Shown one piece after another: positions 5,117 through 5,473 of a stretch of 5,473 nt of DNA. Position 1 is the stretch's first letter. Every line of letters begins with the position of its first letter. The translations under genes were made by a program, and so were the position numbers. The stretch is from Candidatus Saccharicenans sp. (GTDB taxonomy: Bacteria > Acidobacteriota > Aminicenantia > Aminicenantales > Saccharicenantaceae), in the NCBI GenBank assembly GCA_024653405.1, contig JANLGB010000155.1:1-5473 (forward strand), read 5' to 3'. The notes under the pieces were generated by a model that ran no database searches, was not told the origin of the DNA, and worked only from the letters and a program-made list of their open reading frames with translations.

Positions 5117-5473
5117 ATGTCAAATACAATTAATATTGAAATCGGTGGTCGAACTCTATCCATAGAGCTCGGCAAAGTGGGCAAACAGGCTGACGGTTCA
5201 GCCCTGGTTCGCTACGGCGATACCATCATGCTGGTTACCGCCACCTGCAAGAAGGAAGTTTCGGGCGAAAAGAATTTTCTCCCCCTGATCGTGGATTACC
5301 GGGAAAACACCTACGCCGCCGGGAAAATTCCGGGTGGCTTCTTCAAGCGCGAGGGAAAACCATCCGAGCGAGAAATCCTGGTGGCCAGGATGATCGACCG
5401 GCCTATCCGGCCGCTCTTCCCCGAGGGTTACATCCAGGACACCCAGGTGGTGGCCCTGCTGCTGTCGGCCGAC
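5117..5473 (+). CDS. pnp: Polynucleotide phosphorylase, N-terminal part (3' end outside window)
   Basis: The first 119 residues of PNPase, the phosphate-dependent 3'-5' exoribonuclease that degrades RNA to nucleoside diphosphates and works with RNase E or other degradosome partners. The frame is open from ATG 5117 to the window edge. The first RNase PH-like domain is unmistakable: [36 protein letters not shown], then [34 protein letters not shown] and [15 protein letters not shown]. The second RNase PH domain and the KH and S1 domains lie beyond the window. No good Shine-Dalgarno is seen before the ATG (only TTGAG at 5104-5108). It starts 29 nt after the rpsO stop with no obvious promoter or terminator between, so it is probably co-transcribed with rpsO. 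Confidence 0.96.
   Translation, partial: MSNTINIEIGGRTLSIELGKVGKQADGSALVRYGDTIMLVTATCKKEVSGEKNFLPLIVDYRENTYAAGKIPGGFFKREGKPSEREILVARMIDRPIRPLFPEGYIQDTQVVALLLSAD

Overview
The window is bacterial chromosomal DNA, moderately GC-rich and densely coding. Both strands are used, and Shine-Dalgarno sites precede several starts. No phage, transposon, CRISPR, rRNA or tRNA signature is visible. The rpsO-pnp pair at the right is a core housekeeping cluster found in most bacteria. The secreted S9 peptidase-like protein, the Tat-exported lipoprotein and the proline/glycine/leucine-rich style suggest a diderm heterotroph, perhaps of the Acidobacteriota/Aminicenantes kind. That placement is an impression from protein style and is low-confidence.

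Layout. (1) 1-398 (+): C-terminal end of an S9-family serine peptidase (prolyl-oligopeptidase/acylaminoacyl-peptidase type), with the catalytic Asp and His present. (2) 399-462: short convergent gap with a 7-bp stem that could end the minus-strand transcript. (3) 463-3119 (-): a two-gene operon. An N-acyl-D-amino-acid deacylase-like amidohydrolase with a Tat lipoprotein signal comes first, and an exported M23 (LytM-type) metallopeptidase overlaps its 3' end by 13 nt. (4) 3120-3415: divergent intergenic region with a promoter candidate for each side and an unexplained stem-loop between them. (5) 3416-4273 (+): PAP2-superfamily lipid phosphatase with a complete active site. (6) 4274-4539: no convincing gene; it holds a strongly base-paired segment with a 12-bp long-range stem plus a second 7-bp hairpin. 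(7) 4540-4710 (+): a 56-aa charged, helical small protein with a strong Shine-Dalgarno. (8) 4821-5473 (+): rpsO (ribosomal protein S15, GTG start) and the start of pnp (polynucleotide phosphorylase), which runs off the window.

How it fits together. The left and middle part looks like an envelope module. A D-aminoacylase and an M23 endopeptidase could release and process D-amino-acid-containing wall material, and a PAP2 phosphatase encoded divergently could recycle a lipid pyrophosphate such as undecaprenyl pyrophosphate. This link is inference from context. The right part is translation and RNA turnover. The small protein and rpsO each have their own extended -10 promoter candidate with very similar sequence (AGCTGA ... 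TGCTATCA), suggesting shared regulation. The items most worth following up are the structured segment at 4333-4458 and the unrecognised small gene beside rpsO.
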